A stretch of DNA of 64,000 bases from CAYFYS01 sp965202905 (GCA_965202905.1 OZ241868.1:1488001-1552000), one strand, 5' to 3'; positions 1 through 8,482 are shown, numbered from the stretch's first letter. Translations and numbers: made by a program. Notes: generated from the sequence alone by a model not told the origin.

Positions 1-783
1 TCAATCCGGAGGGCTCGTTCCTGAACGCCGCCTTCCCGGCGGTGACCACCTTCGGCAATTCGATCGCCGGCCCGACCTCGGATGCGATCATGCGCGCCTT
101 CGCTCAAGCCGTGCCCGGGATGGTGAGCGCCGGCTGGAACCGGTTCCTGGGCTTCGCGGGTCATCGGCACCGATCCGCGCCACGACAGGGCCTATGTCGA
201 TATCCTGTTTCTCGCGCTCAAGGGCGGCTCGGGCGCGACCTGGATGGCCGACGGCTACGACCATATCGGGCTGATCAACTGCGCCGGCGGGATCCTCGCC
301 CAGGACTACGAGATGTTCGAGATCCAGAACCCGCATCTGCTGGAACGCCACGAGTACCTGACCGATTCGGCGGGCCCGGGTCGCTGGCGGGGCGGGCTGG
401 GCACAGAGACCGTCTTCAGGATCGACGGCGCCGGGGTGACGGCGGTCGCCTTCGGTGACGGCATTGAGGAGGAAGAGCGCGCCTTCGGCCTGTTCGGCGG
501 CGGGCCGGGATGTCTCAACGAAGCCGTCTTCCGCTTGCCGGACGGTACCGGGCGCCGGCCCAAATCCAAGGAGATCGTCCGCGGCCTCTCGCCCGGCACC
601 ATCTTCCGCCAAGTCGCCGGCGGCGGCTATGGCGACCCACACGAGCGCCCGGCCGAGACCGTCGCCGCCGAAATCCGCGACGGCGTCATCTCCAGGCAGG
701 CGGCCGAGAAGACCTACGGCGTCGTCCTGACGCCCGACGGGTTCGCGATCGACAAGGCGGCCACCGCCCGGCGGCGCGGCTAG
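1..783 (+). pseudogene. Hydantoinase B/oxoprolinase (HyuB) C-terminal part, frameshifted
   Basis: This is the C-terminal part of an N-methylhydantoinase B/5-oxoprolinase-type subunit; the N-terminus lies outside the window. HyuB proteins act with HyuA in ATP-dependent opening of hydantoin or oxoproline rings. Bases 3 to about 158 read NPEGSFLNAAFPAVTTFGNS and continue to GWNRFLGFA. The family then expects a segment like VIGTDPRHDRAYVDILF, which is present only in the frame one base later. It continues through GGSGATWMADGYDHIG and GGLGTETVFRIDG to a TAG at 781-783. One surplus G in the GCGGG run at 156-160 explains the break. Either the gene is recently dead or the base is an assembly error. 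Family identity is secure, substrate is not. No neighbouring hyuA is visible. Confidence 0.85.
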
Positions 784-1043
784 ATCCTCCCCCCTTTGAT
801 CCCGCAGTTCGGACGGCATGGCCGACTTGCGGGGGGGGCGGCCCGGGTCCGCCGCGAAGGATGTGCGGAAAAACTTTGCCTTCGGAGCGCCGGCGTCCCA
901 TATTGTCGCTGGGTCGTCGCCAGAGCGTCGCATCAGCGGCGCATCGTATGGTCGGCCCCGTACCGTTTCCCCTCAGAAGTCGGTAGTGCTAAAGCCGCCG
1001 GGGGGCAAGGCCGGGCGGTCGCAACCTGTTGATTGGAAAAGAC

Positions 1044-1253
1044 ATGACACGTGGAACCGTCAAGTGGTTCAACTCCGCCAAGGGCTTCGGCTTTATCCAA
1101 CCCGATGATGGTTCGAAGGACGCCTTCGTTCATATTTCGGCCGTGGAGCGCGCCGGGCTTTCGAGCCTCGCAGAAGGCCAAGTCGTCAGATTCGAGCTGC
1201 AGGAGGGCCGGAACGGCAAGACCTCGGCAGAGAATCTTTCGATCGTCGAGTAG
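1044..1253 (+). CDS. cspA: Cold-shock domain protein (CspA family)
   Basis: A 69-residue single-domain cold-shock protein, a small cytoplasmic RNA/DNA chaperone that melts secondary structure. The start MTRGTVKWFN is the family N-terminus, so the ATG at 1044 is preferred over an in-frame TTG at 1029. RNP1 is seen as KGFGFIQPD (residues about 13-21) and RNP2 as AFVHIS (about 28-33). The length is typical for the family. It stands alone, with about 260 non-coding bases upstream, the usual place for a long structured csp leader. A GC hairpin follows 18 bases after the stop. It need not be cold-induced: alphaproteobacteria carry several copies, many of them constitutive. Confidence 0.95.
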   Translation: MTRGTVKWFNSAKGFGFIQPDDGSKDAFVHISAVERAGLSSLAEGQVVRFELQEGRNGKTSAENLSIVE

Positions 1254-1725
1254 CGATCCTCACCCAAGATGGGAGCCTGCTCGCGCGGGCTCCTCATCGA
1301 GGCCCGCCCCCGGAACGGCAAACCGCTTCCGCGCTCGCCGGGGAACAAACGTCACGCGGACGAAGACGCCTCGTGACCCGTTGGTCGGTCATTCGAATCG
1401 GAGCGCAAGACCACGCACTCACACCGAATTCCGCCCGAATTCCGCAGTGGGCAAGCCGTTCATTTCGTCAAGCGCGCGGCGAACGCGGGCGCTCTGCTCT
1501 GCCTGCGGGCGACTTCCGGGTCGCCGGCAGGCTCCCGGAGCGTTCGGGGAATGATCGGTATCGCTCGGAGTCGGTGCGCGATAATCGCCGTCGCGTCGCG
1601 GTCGAAGGCGACATGTCGCCGCTGCGACAGGGCTCCGGACCTCCCTCAATTCCTTCATCTCGTTCGCCGTAACCGCCTGCGGAGTTTGAGTTTCAAACAC
1701 CGTCGGCCATTGGAGGTGAGAGTTC
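1254..1725. other. Intergenic region without a supported gene
   Basis: About 470 bases between cspA and the repeat protein. Apart from the hairpin at 1272-1293, the only recognisable signal is a good ribosome binding site, GGAGGTGAG at 1712-1720, for the next gene. Short open frames here have no recognisable family or start signal. The upstream promoter of the secreted protein must lie here but no clear hexamers are seen. Confidence 0.6.
1272..1293 (+). terminator. Hairpin downstream of cspA
   Basis: GGAGCC (1272-1277) pairs with GGCTCC (1288-1293) around a 10-base loop, shortly after the cspA stop. No U-tract follows, so it may be a weak terminator or an mRNA 3' stabiliser. Confidence 0.45.
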
Positions 1726-2313
1726 ATGAACACGAAGCGACGACCGCGACTGAACCGTCACTCTTCGCTGGTGTTTCTGATCTGCCTGTCGATAGTACCG
1801 AGTACAACCGTTGCCCAACCGGGCGGCGGTGAGATCCCGAAAAACGCACATTCGAAGTCCTATGGCGGCAGTTGGGAGTGCGACCGCGGCTATCGCGAGG
1901 CCGACGGACGCTGTGTGGCGGTCAAAATGCCGCCCAATGCATATCCCACCCGTGCCTCCTTCGGCCGCGGCTGGAACTGCAAGCGGGGGTTTCGGGCCGT
2001 CGGCGCCGGGTGCGTGGCCATCACCGTGCCCGCCAACGCCTTCTTGAACCCGCATGGCGATCGGTGGGAGTGCGAGCGCGGGTATCGACGAATCGGCGAG
2101 GGATGCGCCGTCGTCGTCGTCCCGCGCAACGGATACCTGTCCGAATCGTCCTATAGCCGGGGATGGAAATGCGAACGCGGCTATCGGGTGACAGGCGAGG
2201 CATGTCTGGCGATAGCCCTGCCAAAGAACGCCCACCTCGATCGCTCCGGAAACCGCTGGGACTGTGACCGCCCCTATCGGAAGCAGCAAGGTCGGTGCAT
2301 CCTGCCGGATTGA
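1726..2313 (+). CDS. Secreted protein with five Cys-pair repeats
   Basis: A 195-residue protein of unknown function. The N-terminus has basic residues (MNTKRRPRLNR) followed by a hydrophobic stretch ending near VAQ, a typical Sec signal peptide cut around residue 31. The rest is five tandem repeats of about 31 residues. Each has the pattern hydrophobic-P-x-N-A/G, a W-x-C, R-G-Y/F-R or a variant, and a second Cys about 11 residues on: WECDRGYR, WNCKRGFR, WECERGYR, WKCERGYR, WDCDRPYR. Two cysteines per repeat predict one disulfide per repeat in the periplasm or outside. Similar repeats occur in uncharacterised proteobacterial secreted proteins. The start is fixed by GGAGGTGAG five bases upstream. 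It appears to be a single-gene unit. Confidence 0.8.
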   Translation: MNTKRRPRLNRHSSLVFLICLSIVPSTTVAQPGGGEIPKNAHSKSYGGSWECDRGYREADGRCVAVKMPPNAYPTRASFGRGWNCKRGFRAVGAGCVAITVPANAFLNPHGDRWECERGYRRIGEGCAVVVVPRNGYLSESSYSRGWKCERGYRVTGEACLAIALPKNAHLDRSGNRWDCDRPYRKQQGRCILPD

Positions 2314-2413
2314 GCCGTCTTTGCGGATGCGAGGCGGATGCCGCGTTGATTCATTCGAGTGACGCTATGCGCGCGGCCTTGCGCCCCGATCCGGTGCGGA
2401 TCGACTGGCGATC

Positions 2414-3256
2414 GTGATCGCTCGGGGCAAGGCGGTCCAGCGCTCCAGTGCCGTCCCGGTCGCGGGCGGCTACCGTGTGACCGGCCGCTGGAGCTACGCC
2501 AGCGGCATCCGCAACGCGACCTGGCTCGACGGCCATGCGCGGGTCTACAAGCCCGACGGCGCCCCGAAATCGACCGGCGACGGCAGGCCAATGCTCAGAA
2601 CGACGCTGTTCCCCGCATCCAGCGCGCAGATCATCCCGGTCTGGGAGGTAATCGGCCTGCAAGGCACCGGCAGCGACGACTACGCGGTCGAGGATCTGTT
2701 CGTGCCCGAGGCCTGTACCTACACCCGCGATCTGGCCCGCGACCGGCACAGGCCGGGCCCGCTGCACCGGATCGCCCAAACGGCGTTCTACGGCATGGCG
2801 TTCGCAAGCGTCGCGCTCGGCATCGGCCGGGCGAGCCTGGATGCCTTCATCGCGCTCGCGGCCGGGAAAACGCCGGCCTACACCGCGACAAGATTGCGCG
2901 ACAACGCCGCGGTCCAGCTCGAAGTCGCCCGCTGCGAGGGCCATCTCGGCGCCGGGCAGGCGTTCCTGGTCGAGATGATGTCCGAGCTGTGGGAGACCGT
3001 CTGCCGGGACGACGAATTTTCGGTCGACCAGCGGGCGCGGCTCCGGATCGCCTGCACCTACGCCAGCGAGCGCGCCCGCAAGGTGGTCGACTACGCCTAC
3101 CATACCGCCGGCGCCGGGGCGGTCCTGCGGCGCAACCCGTTCGAGCGGCGGTTCCGCGACATGCACGCCGTCGCCCAGCAGATTCAAGCCGCGCCGTCGA
3201 ATTTCGAGCACGCCGGCATGGCGCTGCTCGGGCTGGAGCCCGGCGCACGGGTCTGA
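2414..3256 (+). pseudogene. Acyl-CoA dehydrogenase family protein, N-terminally truncated
   Basis: The reading frame encodes only the middle and C-terminal domains of an acyl-CoA dehydrogenase/HpaH-HsaA-like flavoprotein. Visible parts are the beta-domain start GGYRVTGRWSYASGIRNATW, the segment VIGLQGTGSDDYAVEDLFVP, and the C-terminal helical domain with DMHAVAQQIQ near the end. It is about 280 residues against about 390 for the family, so the N-terminal helical domain (roughly 110 residues) is missing. The frame stays open a little upstream (to about 2381) but turns into unrelated sequence. The apparent start is a GTG at 2414 with no ribosome binding site. It is probably a remnant. Members of this family hydroxylate or oxidise aromatic, sulfur or acyl-CoA substrates; the substrate here cannot be told. 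Confidence 0.7.
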
Positions 3257-3476
3257 GCGGACGGCGGCGGCGGCCACGTCCGTTGGCTCGGACACCCGCC
3301 TACACCCCTTGCGGAAGACTCTTAATGCGCACCCTGGTAATGTGCACCCTGGCTCAAATCCACGACCTTCTCTTTCCGAAGCTCATGTCCAACGAAATCC
3401 GTCCCGCCGAGACCAAGAACCCGTTGGAAGCCGTGGCGTGAAGTACCGTGCGGTCTTACCTTCATGAAAACGCGCG

Positions 3477-3745
3477 TTACACCGCTGCGAAGCGTTCCAC
3501 CGCGATCTGCCCGGCGCGTTCCCGAGCCTGCCAAAGATCGTAGGCCATCTGCATCCCCAACTATGTCTCGGGCGTTGGGCCGAAGGGCCTTCGACGGCCT
3601 TATCGCCAACTTCACCGAAATCCCTGCACCTTCATTCACGAGTTCCGAAAGCGCTTGCCGTGTGACATCCAGCCCTTCGGCCCCGGCTGAGATCGAGCGC
3701 CGCCAGGATGTCGCGCAGCCTCTCCACATACGCCGGCGCCACACG
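3477..3745 (-). pseudogene. HigA-type antitoxin (XRE family), decayed
   Basis: On the minus strand, three frames successively encode a HigA-like antitoxin. The first is a helical start VERLRDILAALDLS. The second is the helix-turn-helix segment LDVTRQALSELVNEGAGISV (about 3665-3605) followed by KLAIRPSKAL. The third is the characteristic tail MQMAYDLWQARERAGQ followed by IAVERFAAV and a TAA at 3477-3479. At least two frameshifts separate these pieces, so no functional antitoxin can be made. I see no matching HigB toxin upstream. This is a relic of a toxin-antitoxin module that fits the decayed surroundings. Confidence 0.65.
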
Positions 3746-3907
3746 CCGCGTCGTTTTGCTGCCTCTCTGTGGAAGCGGCGATCCGCAAATTTCCCGGTGG
3801 GGTCACGAATTTGGTGAAACTTGAAGGACGGCGTAGTCTCAGAGTGACAACAACCACCCAACCGGCGGCTTGTGGCGCACAGCCGATCGGAGAAAGGAGA
3901 TGGAGAA

Positions 3908-5149
3908 TTGATTGATATGACATATAGAAGCGGAGCGCCGCCAAGAATTGAACGTCTCGCGGTCAAGAATTTTCGTGCTCTTCAAGACATCAATATAAAG
4001 AAGATAACACCGCTCACCGTTCTCTTGGGTCCTAATGGCAGTGGAAAATCCACGGTTTTCGACGTCTTTGCGTTTCTAGCCGAATGCTTCGAGAACGGCT
4101 TGCGGCGGGCCTGGGACAAGCGCGGCAGAGCGAAAGAGCTTAAGTCGCGCGGCCAAGATGGCCCTGTTTTGATCGAAATCGCCTATCGCGAACGAAAAGG
4201 GATGTCCCTTATAACCTATCATCTCGAAGTGAAAGAAATAGACGGTCGCCCCGTTGTGTCCGTGGAATGGCTCGGTTGGACGCGAGGGAGCGGGTCAGGG
4301 CGACCCTACAAGTTTCTGAAATATGCTCGTGGGAAAGGACAGGTTATATCCGGCGAGCAGCCGGACGCAGAGGCCGAGCGGATCAAGGTGCCGCTGAGTT
4401 CTCAAGATACCCTTGCGGTCAACGCGCTGGGGCAATTGGCGGCCCATCCCCGGGTCGTTGCGCTCAGAAACTTCATCATGGGCTGGCATGTGTCCTATCT
4501 CTCATCCGAGGACGCCAGGGGGCAGCCGGAGAGCGGGCCGCAGGAGCGTCTGAGCAAGACCGGGGATAATCTCGCCAACGTGATTCAGCACCTGTCCGAC
4601 GAGCATCCGGATCGTCTGAACGATATTTTCAGGAAGCTCGGGTCAAGGATTCCGCAGATACAAGACGTGAGAGCAGATTCTATGCCGGACGGTCGGCTCC
4701 TGCTGCGGATCAAGGATGCCCCGTTTGCTGAGCCGGTCATGGCCCGTTTCGCATCGGACGGAACGCTCAAGATGCTCGCCTACCTGATCTTGCTGCACGA
4801 CCCGGTCCCGCCTCCGTTCATCGGTATCGAGGAGCCGGAGAACTTTCTGCACCCCCGTCTCCTCCACGGCTTGGCGGAAGAATGCGGAGAGGCAACGCTC
4901 AAAACACAGATCCTCGTGACTACCCATTCACCGTTCTTTCTTAACGCACTGCGACCCGAAGACGTGCGTGTTCTGTGGCGCGACGACAAAGGCTTCACGC
5001 AATGTCACGCCCTGAGCGAAGACCGGAAGGTCAACAAATTCATGGACGCCGGCGCCCAACTGGGCGATCTCTGGATGGAAGGGCAATTCGGGGTCGGGGA
5101 CCCGCTGACCGAAGGCGGAAGGCCGGTACGCAAGGGAGGCGGCAACTGA
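3908..5149 (+). CDS. AAA/OLD-like ATPase (AAA_21), candidate defence sensor
   Basis: A 413-residue RecF/SMC-type ABC ATPase of the AAA_21 group. The N-terminus IERLAVKNFRAL is the family start strand. Walker A is GPNGSGKST (about residues 41-49), the Walker B region reads FIGIEEPENFLHP (about 305-317), and the H-loop reads VTTHSPFF (about 336-343). A TTG start at 3908 is chosen because AAGGAG lies eight bases upstream; the ATG at 3917 is the alternative. No nuclease domain is fused. The effector is probably the next gene, one base downstream. The first few hundred bases are visibly richer in A and T than the chromosome around them. ATPase plus separate TOPRIM-like partner is the architecture of PARIS and AbiL-type systems. 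A defence role is inference. Confidence 0.88.
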   Translation: MIDMTYRSGAPPRIERLAVKNFRALQDINIKKITPLTVLLGPNGSGKSTVFDVFAFLAECFENGLRRAWDKRGRAKELKSRGQDGPVLIEIAYRERKGMSLITYHLEVKEIDGRPVVSVEWLGWTRGSGSGRPYKFLKYARGKGQVISGEQPDAEAERIKVPLSSQDTLAVNALGQLAAHPRVVALRNFIMGWHVSYLSSEDARGQPESGPQERLSKTGDNLANVIQHLSDEHPDRLNDIFRKLGSRIPQIQDVRADSMPDGRLLLRIKDAPFAEPVMARFASDGTLKMLAYLILLHDPVPPPFIGIEEPENFLHPRLLHGLAEECGEATLKTQILVTTHSPFFLNALRPEDVRVLWRDDKGFTQCHALSEDRKVNKFMDAGAQLGDLWMEGQFGVGDPLTEGGRPVRKGGGN

Positions 5150-5150
5150 T

Positions 5151-5768
5151 ATGCAAGTCTCTAATCTTGAGTTTCTTGTGGAAGAGGTATCCATGGAGAA
5201 TTTCCTCAAAGCCGTCCTGCCCAAAATGCTTCCTGAAGAAATTACTTTCCAAATTCATCCTCATCAGGGCAAGCGGGCGCTGCTGCGCAAGCTTGGAGAT
5301 CGTCTCAAGGGGTATGCTCAATGGTTGCCGGAAGACTATCGTATCGTTGTCATCGTTGACCGCGACGGAGAAGACTGCGAGGCGCTCAAGTCCGATCTGG
5401 AGCGGATCTGCAAGAATGCCGGGCTCCGATCGAGACGGGCCGCGGATGGTCCCGACTGGCAAGTCGTGACAAGAATCGCGGTCGAGGAATTGGAGGCATG
5501 GTATTTCGGCGACTGGTCGGCGGTATGCGCAGCCTATCCGAAGGTGTCGCCGAATACTTCGAAACAAGCGGCCTACCGGAAGCCCGACGCAATCGCGGGC
5601 GGGGCCTGGGAAGCATTTGAACGCATCCTGAAACGGAACGGTTATTTCAAGCAAGGGCTACCCAAAACGGAAGTTGCCACGGCGGTCGGTTCTTATTTCG
5701 ATCCAGTGGTAAACCGGTCCTACAGCTTCAAGGTTTTCCGGGATGCTATCTGTGAGGCCGCTTCGTGA
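5151..5768 (+). CDS. DUF4276-type TOPRIM-like protein, partner of the ATPase
   Basis: A 205-residue protein resembling DUF4276, a family thought to have a TOPRIM-like fold. A conserved acidic cluster near the N-terminus (FLVEEVSMEN, about residues 9-18) and an acidic motif after a hydrophobic strand (IVVIVDRDGED, about 65-75) match the E and DxD metal-binding residues of TOPRIM nucleases. A further acidic patch, RIAVEELEAWYFGDW, lies near residue 110. It starts one base after the ATPase stop with its own strong site AAGGGAGGC, so the two are cotranscribed. TOPRIM effectors in related two-gene systems cut tRNA or DNA once released by the ATPase. Nothing in the sequence fixes the target here. 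Confidence 0.82.
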   Translation: MQVSNLEFLVEEVSMENFLKAVLPKMLPEEITFQIHPHQGKRALLRKLGDRLKGYAQWLPEDYRIVVIVDRDGEDCEALKSDLERICKNAGLRSRRAADGPDWQVVTRIAVEELEAWYFGDWSAVCAAYPKVSPNTSKQAAYRKPDAIAGGAWEAFERILKRNGYFKQGLPKTEVATAVGSYFDPVVNRSYSFKVFRDAICEAAS

Positions 5769-5853
5769 GCCGCGTCACGGAAAGCGGCATCAAGGAAAAT
5801 GAACCGCCCCGGGGTTTTGCGGAGGCTCCAACTTGTGAGAGGAAGGAGATATT

Positions 5854-6090
5854 ATGGGAACCCATTCGCCACGATATCCGGCGGAAGTTCACGAGCGAGC
5901 TGTCCGTCCGGTTTCGGATCATCAGGGCGATCACGGCTCGCAATGGGGAGCGATCAAACTCGATTGCCGGCCAGATCGGCTGCACGGCGGGACGCCGCGC
6001 AGATGGGTCCGGCAGGCGGAGCGCGATGAGGGGGTGAGCGGGGCCGACGAGCCTGGATCAGGCGCGGCTTCGTGAGCTCGAGATCGTCCA
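5854..6090 (+). pseudogene. IS3-family OrfA remnant
   Basis: Begins with a good ribosome binding site (AGGAAGGAGA) and reads MGTHSPRYPAEVHERAVRPV then SDHQGDHGSQW, the start of an IS3-family OrfA helix-turn-helix protein. The next portion is in another frame (SIAGQIGCTA), the frame then returns for RRWVRQAERDEGV, and ARLRELE is again in a different frame. OrfB is absent. It is a dead insertion-sequence fragment directly after the ATPase pair. Confidence 0.7.
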
Positions 6091-6130
6091 CCGCGTCCAG
6101 AAAGAACCAGCCCGGCTCATTCCCGTCGGT

Positions 6131-6385
6131 TTGCCAAGCTTCGAGATGCGTCGGTTCACGAGGCTGACCAACGGCTTCTCCAAGAAGATCGAGAACCATC
6201 TGTACATGCTCTCGCTCTACCTCACGCACTACAACTTCGTGCGCATCCACAGGACGCTGAAAGGCGACCCGGCGATGGCGGCGGGCGTATCGGAAACGCT
6301 GCGGGACATGGAATGGATCGTCGGGCTGATCGACGCGCGGGCGACAAAGCCGAGGCGCCCCGCCACCTGCCGCCAAGCGGCAGAT
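6131..6385 (+). pseudogene. DDE transposase C-terminal fragment
   Basis: Encodes the last roughly 80 residues of a DDE transposase of the IS1-like group: MRRFTRLTNGFSKKIENH at 6146 onward, then LTHYNFVRIHRTLKGDPAMA, then WIVGLIDARATKPRRPAT. The catalytic core that should precede it is missing, and the sequence just upstream belongs to the IS3 fragment. This is a second, unrelated transposon scar joined to the first. Confidence 0.65.
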
Positions 6386-6429
6386 TTCAAACTGAGATAC
6401 TACCCTCCGCCGCCGTCCCTTGCGTCTTG

Positions 6430-6930
6430 CAATAGATATCCCGCCAATTGGAGCTACAGTGCGTTGGATCTCATCCCTCGCGCCGGACGTTTTTTCTTTC
6501 GGTCCGACCGTTGTTTCTTGAGAAAGAAATACCAGAACGAATATCAGCAGCAGGAGAAAACCCATTATGGTCTTGGCCGCCCGGCGCCCGGTGGGTCTGC
6601 ATGTTTTGCGGCGCCAACGAAAAATCACAAGAAGTACGCAATCGAGTATCAGCCAAGCCTTATGCGTCCCTGTCAGTCCGCCGCTCTGATACGGCAGGAA
6701 CCGAATCAGCACGATTACCAAGACGGCGACCGGCGCGACGACAATGGCGACCCAGCTCGTGACAGCCATCGGCAGGCTTTGCCATCCGTCATGCAGGCCG
6801 CGCCGAGATAGACGATCACTATCGGCAGGGTGGTCATTGCCGTGCGCGCGCAGCGCGCCGACTCGTTGATCGAGCCGATAAGCTGTTCGAGGTAACCGTC
6901 CGCCGCCGGCGCCCCGCCGCCGATTGGCTG
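6430..6930 (-). other. Possible membrane-protein relic (minus strand)
   Basis: Minus-strand frames here are strongly hydrophobic. From 6769 down, one frame begins MAVTSWVAIVVAPVAVLVIV and contains a further hydrophobic helix (IMGFLLLLIFVLVFLS) before running into the transposase scar. Just upstream, another frame reads GYLEQLIGSINESARCART then TAMTTLPIVIVYLGA, which could be the continuation interrupted by a frameshift. It looks like a multi-helix membrane protein broken by mobile elements. I do not recognise the family with confidence, and no convincing start signal is visible. The rest of the 6391-7038 interval shows no supportable gene. Confidence 0.3.
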
Positions 6931-7038
6931 TCGTTGCAGGCCGTTGGTCCTATGCAGCGTTCAGGACATATGGGACGGTTGGGTCTGTTCGGCAGCGCAG
7001 GGCCGGCGCGATGGGAAGGACCCGAGCGGTCGTGGCGG

Positions 7039-8040
7039 TCATGGGCGCATGTCCAGCGCGTGGCCCCGGTTGACGAACCGGAGGTCGAATGCGGCGCGGT
7101 GGTTGAGGGTCTTCGAATAGACGCCGGCCTTCGCCATCATCTCGAAGAAGGCCTGCAGCCGCGCCTCGGTCATCGCGCCGATGCCGAGCTCCGGCGCATC
7201 GCCCGAGTCGACGATGCCATGCTCCTTCATCTTGGCGATGCCGTAGGCGATCTGGTTCCCGGTCATCTCCGGGTTCTCGGCCAGGATCAGCCGGTTTCCG
7301 GGGCGCGGGTCGCCGTAGAGATAGCTGTACCAGCCCTCGATCGAGGCGTTGACGAAGGCCTGGACGACCTTCGGCCTGTTCGCCGCCAGCGCCTGGGAGA
7401 CCGTCACCAGGGTCGAATAGCTGGGCCAGCCCGCATCGGCCACCAGAAAGACCCGGGCCTCGATCCCTTCGCGCGCGAGCATGAAGGGCTCCGATGTCAC
7501 ATAGCCCTGCTGGATCGCCTGCTTGTCGACCAGGAATGGCGCCGTCTGGAAGGTGTAGGGCCGGATCTGCGCGTCGGTGAAGCCGAACTTGAACTTCAGG
7601 TAGCGCCACCAGGTCTCGCGGGTGTCGGCCGAGATCATGATCGGCCTGCCCTTCATCGAAGCGATCGAGCGATGGGCGCTGCCGGGATGGACGAGCAGAA
7701 CCTGCGGGTCCTTCTGGAAAAAGGCCGCAACGGTCACCATCGGGATGTCGTTGAGCACGAAATTGATCGCCTGAGCGTTATTCGAGATCATCGCGGCATC
7801 GAGCGCACCGGCCGCGAGTCGATGGGCGACATTGACCATCGGCCCGCCCTCGCGGATCTCGACATCCAGCCCGTACTTGGCATAGCGGCCCTCGGCCAGC
7901 GCCTGGTAGAAGCCGCCATGCTCGGCCTCGGCCTTCCAGTTGGTCCCGAAGACGAGCTTTTCGGCGGCGGCGGCCGTTATCAGCATGAACGCCCCGACGA
8001 ACCACGCCAGAGCCGTGCAAGATCGGCTAACTCCGCTCAT
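7039..8040 (-). CDS. ABC transporter substrate-binding protein, NMT1/SsuA type
   Basis: A 333-residue periplasmic binding protein of the NMT1/THI5-like (SsuA/TauA) group. After a signal peptide (hydrophobic stretch ending ITAAAA) come LVFGTNWKAEAEHGGFYQAL, the EGRYAKYGLDVEI strand-helix and GGPMVNVAHRLAAGALDAAM, the usual first-lobe signature of this family. The frame is open further upstream, but the start MSGVSRSC at 8040 directly precedes the signal peptide and is preferred. The family imports riboflavin or pyrimidine precursors, nitrate, sulfonates or aromatic acids. Ligand cannot be assigned. No permease or ATPase gene lies next to it, so the partners are elsewhere or it is an orphan receptor. 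It is divergent from the TRAP operon. Confidence 0.88.
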   Translation of the reverse strand: MSGVSRSCTALAWFVGAFMLITAAAAEKLVFGTNWKAEAEHGGFYQALAEGRYAKYGLDVEIREGGPMVNVAHRLAAGALDAAMISNNAQAINFVLNDIPMVTVAAFFQKDPQVLLVHPGSAHRSIASMKGRPIMISADTRETWWRYLKFKFGFTDAQIRPYTFQTAPFLVDKQAIQQGYVTSEPFMLAREGIEARVFLVADAGWPSYSTLVTVSQALAANRPKVVQAFVNASIEGWYSYLYGDPRPGNRLILAENPEMTGNQIAYGIAKMKEHGIVDSGDAPELGIGAMTEARLQAFFEMMAKAGVYSKTLNHRAAFDLRFVNRGHALDMRP

Positions 8041-8482
8041 TCCCAATCCGCCACCCCAACCCGCCGCGCCACGATCGGTCGCGACACTACCGGCCGATTG
8101 CCGCCCGGACAACAAAGCCCGAACCGGTTGCGCGAACGCGACTTCTCCTTCCGCCCGGCCTGCGTCTTGACCGATATTCCGCTCGCCGCCGATGCGCCGG
8201 ACTTCTTCGGCGCGGATGATTTCCGCACGACCTGCCAGGTCGCTGCCATCGCCCCGGGCAAACATATAGTGAACAAGCGTACGGTCTACGGCGCCGAGAC
8301 GATCGCCCGGCGGGCACGGGCTCAGGGAGTGGCCGCCGCTGGCCGGCGGCGGCGTGGCGGTTCCGGTCCGCTTTGCGTCCATTCGCCGCCCGCAGCCGGA
8401 CAATTGGCTTTAGACAATTGGCTTTACAAGTCGATCCCGCCCTGATTTGGTCCTTTCAGGACAATTCCTCTGAGAGGCGAAA
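8041..8482. promoter_or_regulatory. Divergent intergenic region with tandem 14-base repeats
   Basis: About 440 bases between the divergently oriented NMT1-type protein and dctP; no supported gene. Near the dctP side two perfect tandem copies of GACAATTGGCTTTA lie at 8399-8412 and 8413-8426, with a further GGACAATTCC at 8459-8468. Repeats with an exact 14-base period next to a transporter operon are plausible regulator binding sites or promoter elements. Confidence 0.45.

Noticed and set aside
3322..3966. A single 214-codon minus-strand frame across the higA region and the ATPase start
   Set aside because: Only its middle part resembles HigA, and the true antitoxin sequence changes frame. The rest overlaps the start of the intact ATPase gene.
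6934..8445. A 503-codon plus-strand frame opposite the NMT1-type binding protein
   Set aside because: Shadow frame; the minus strand encodes a clear periplasmic binding protein with signal peptide.
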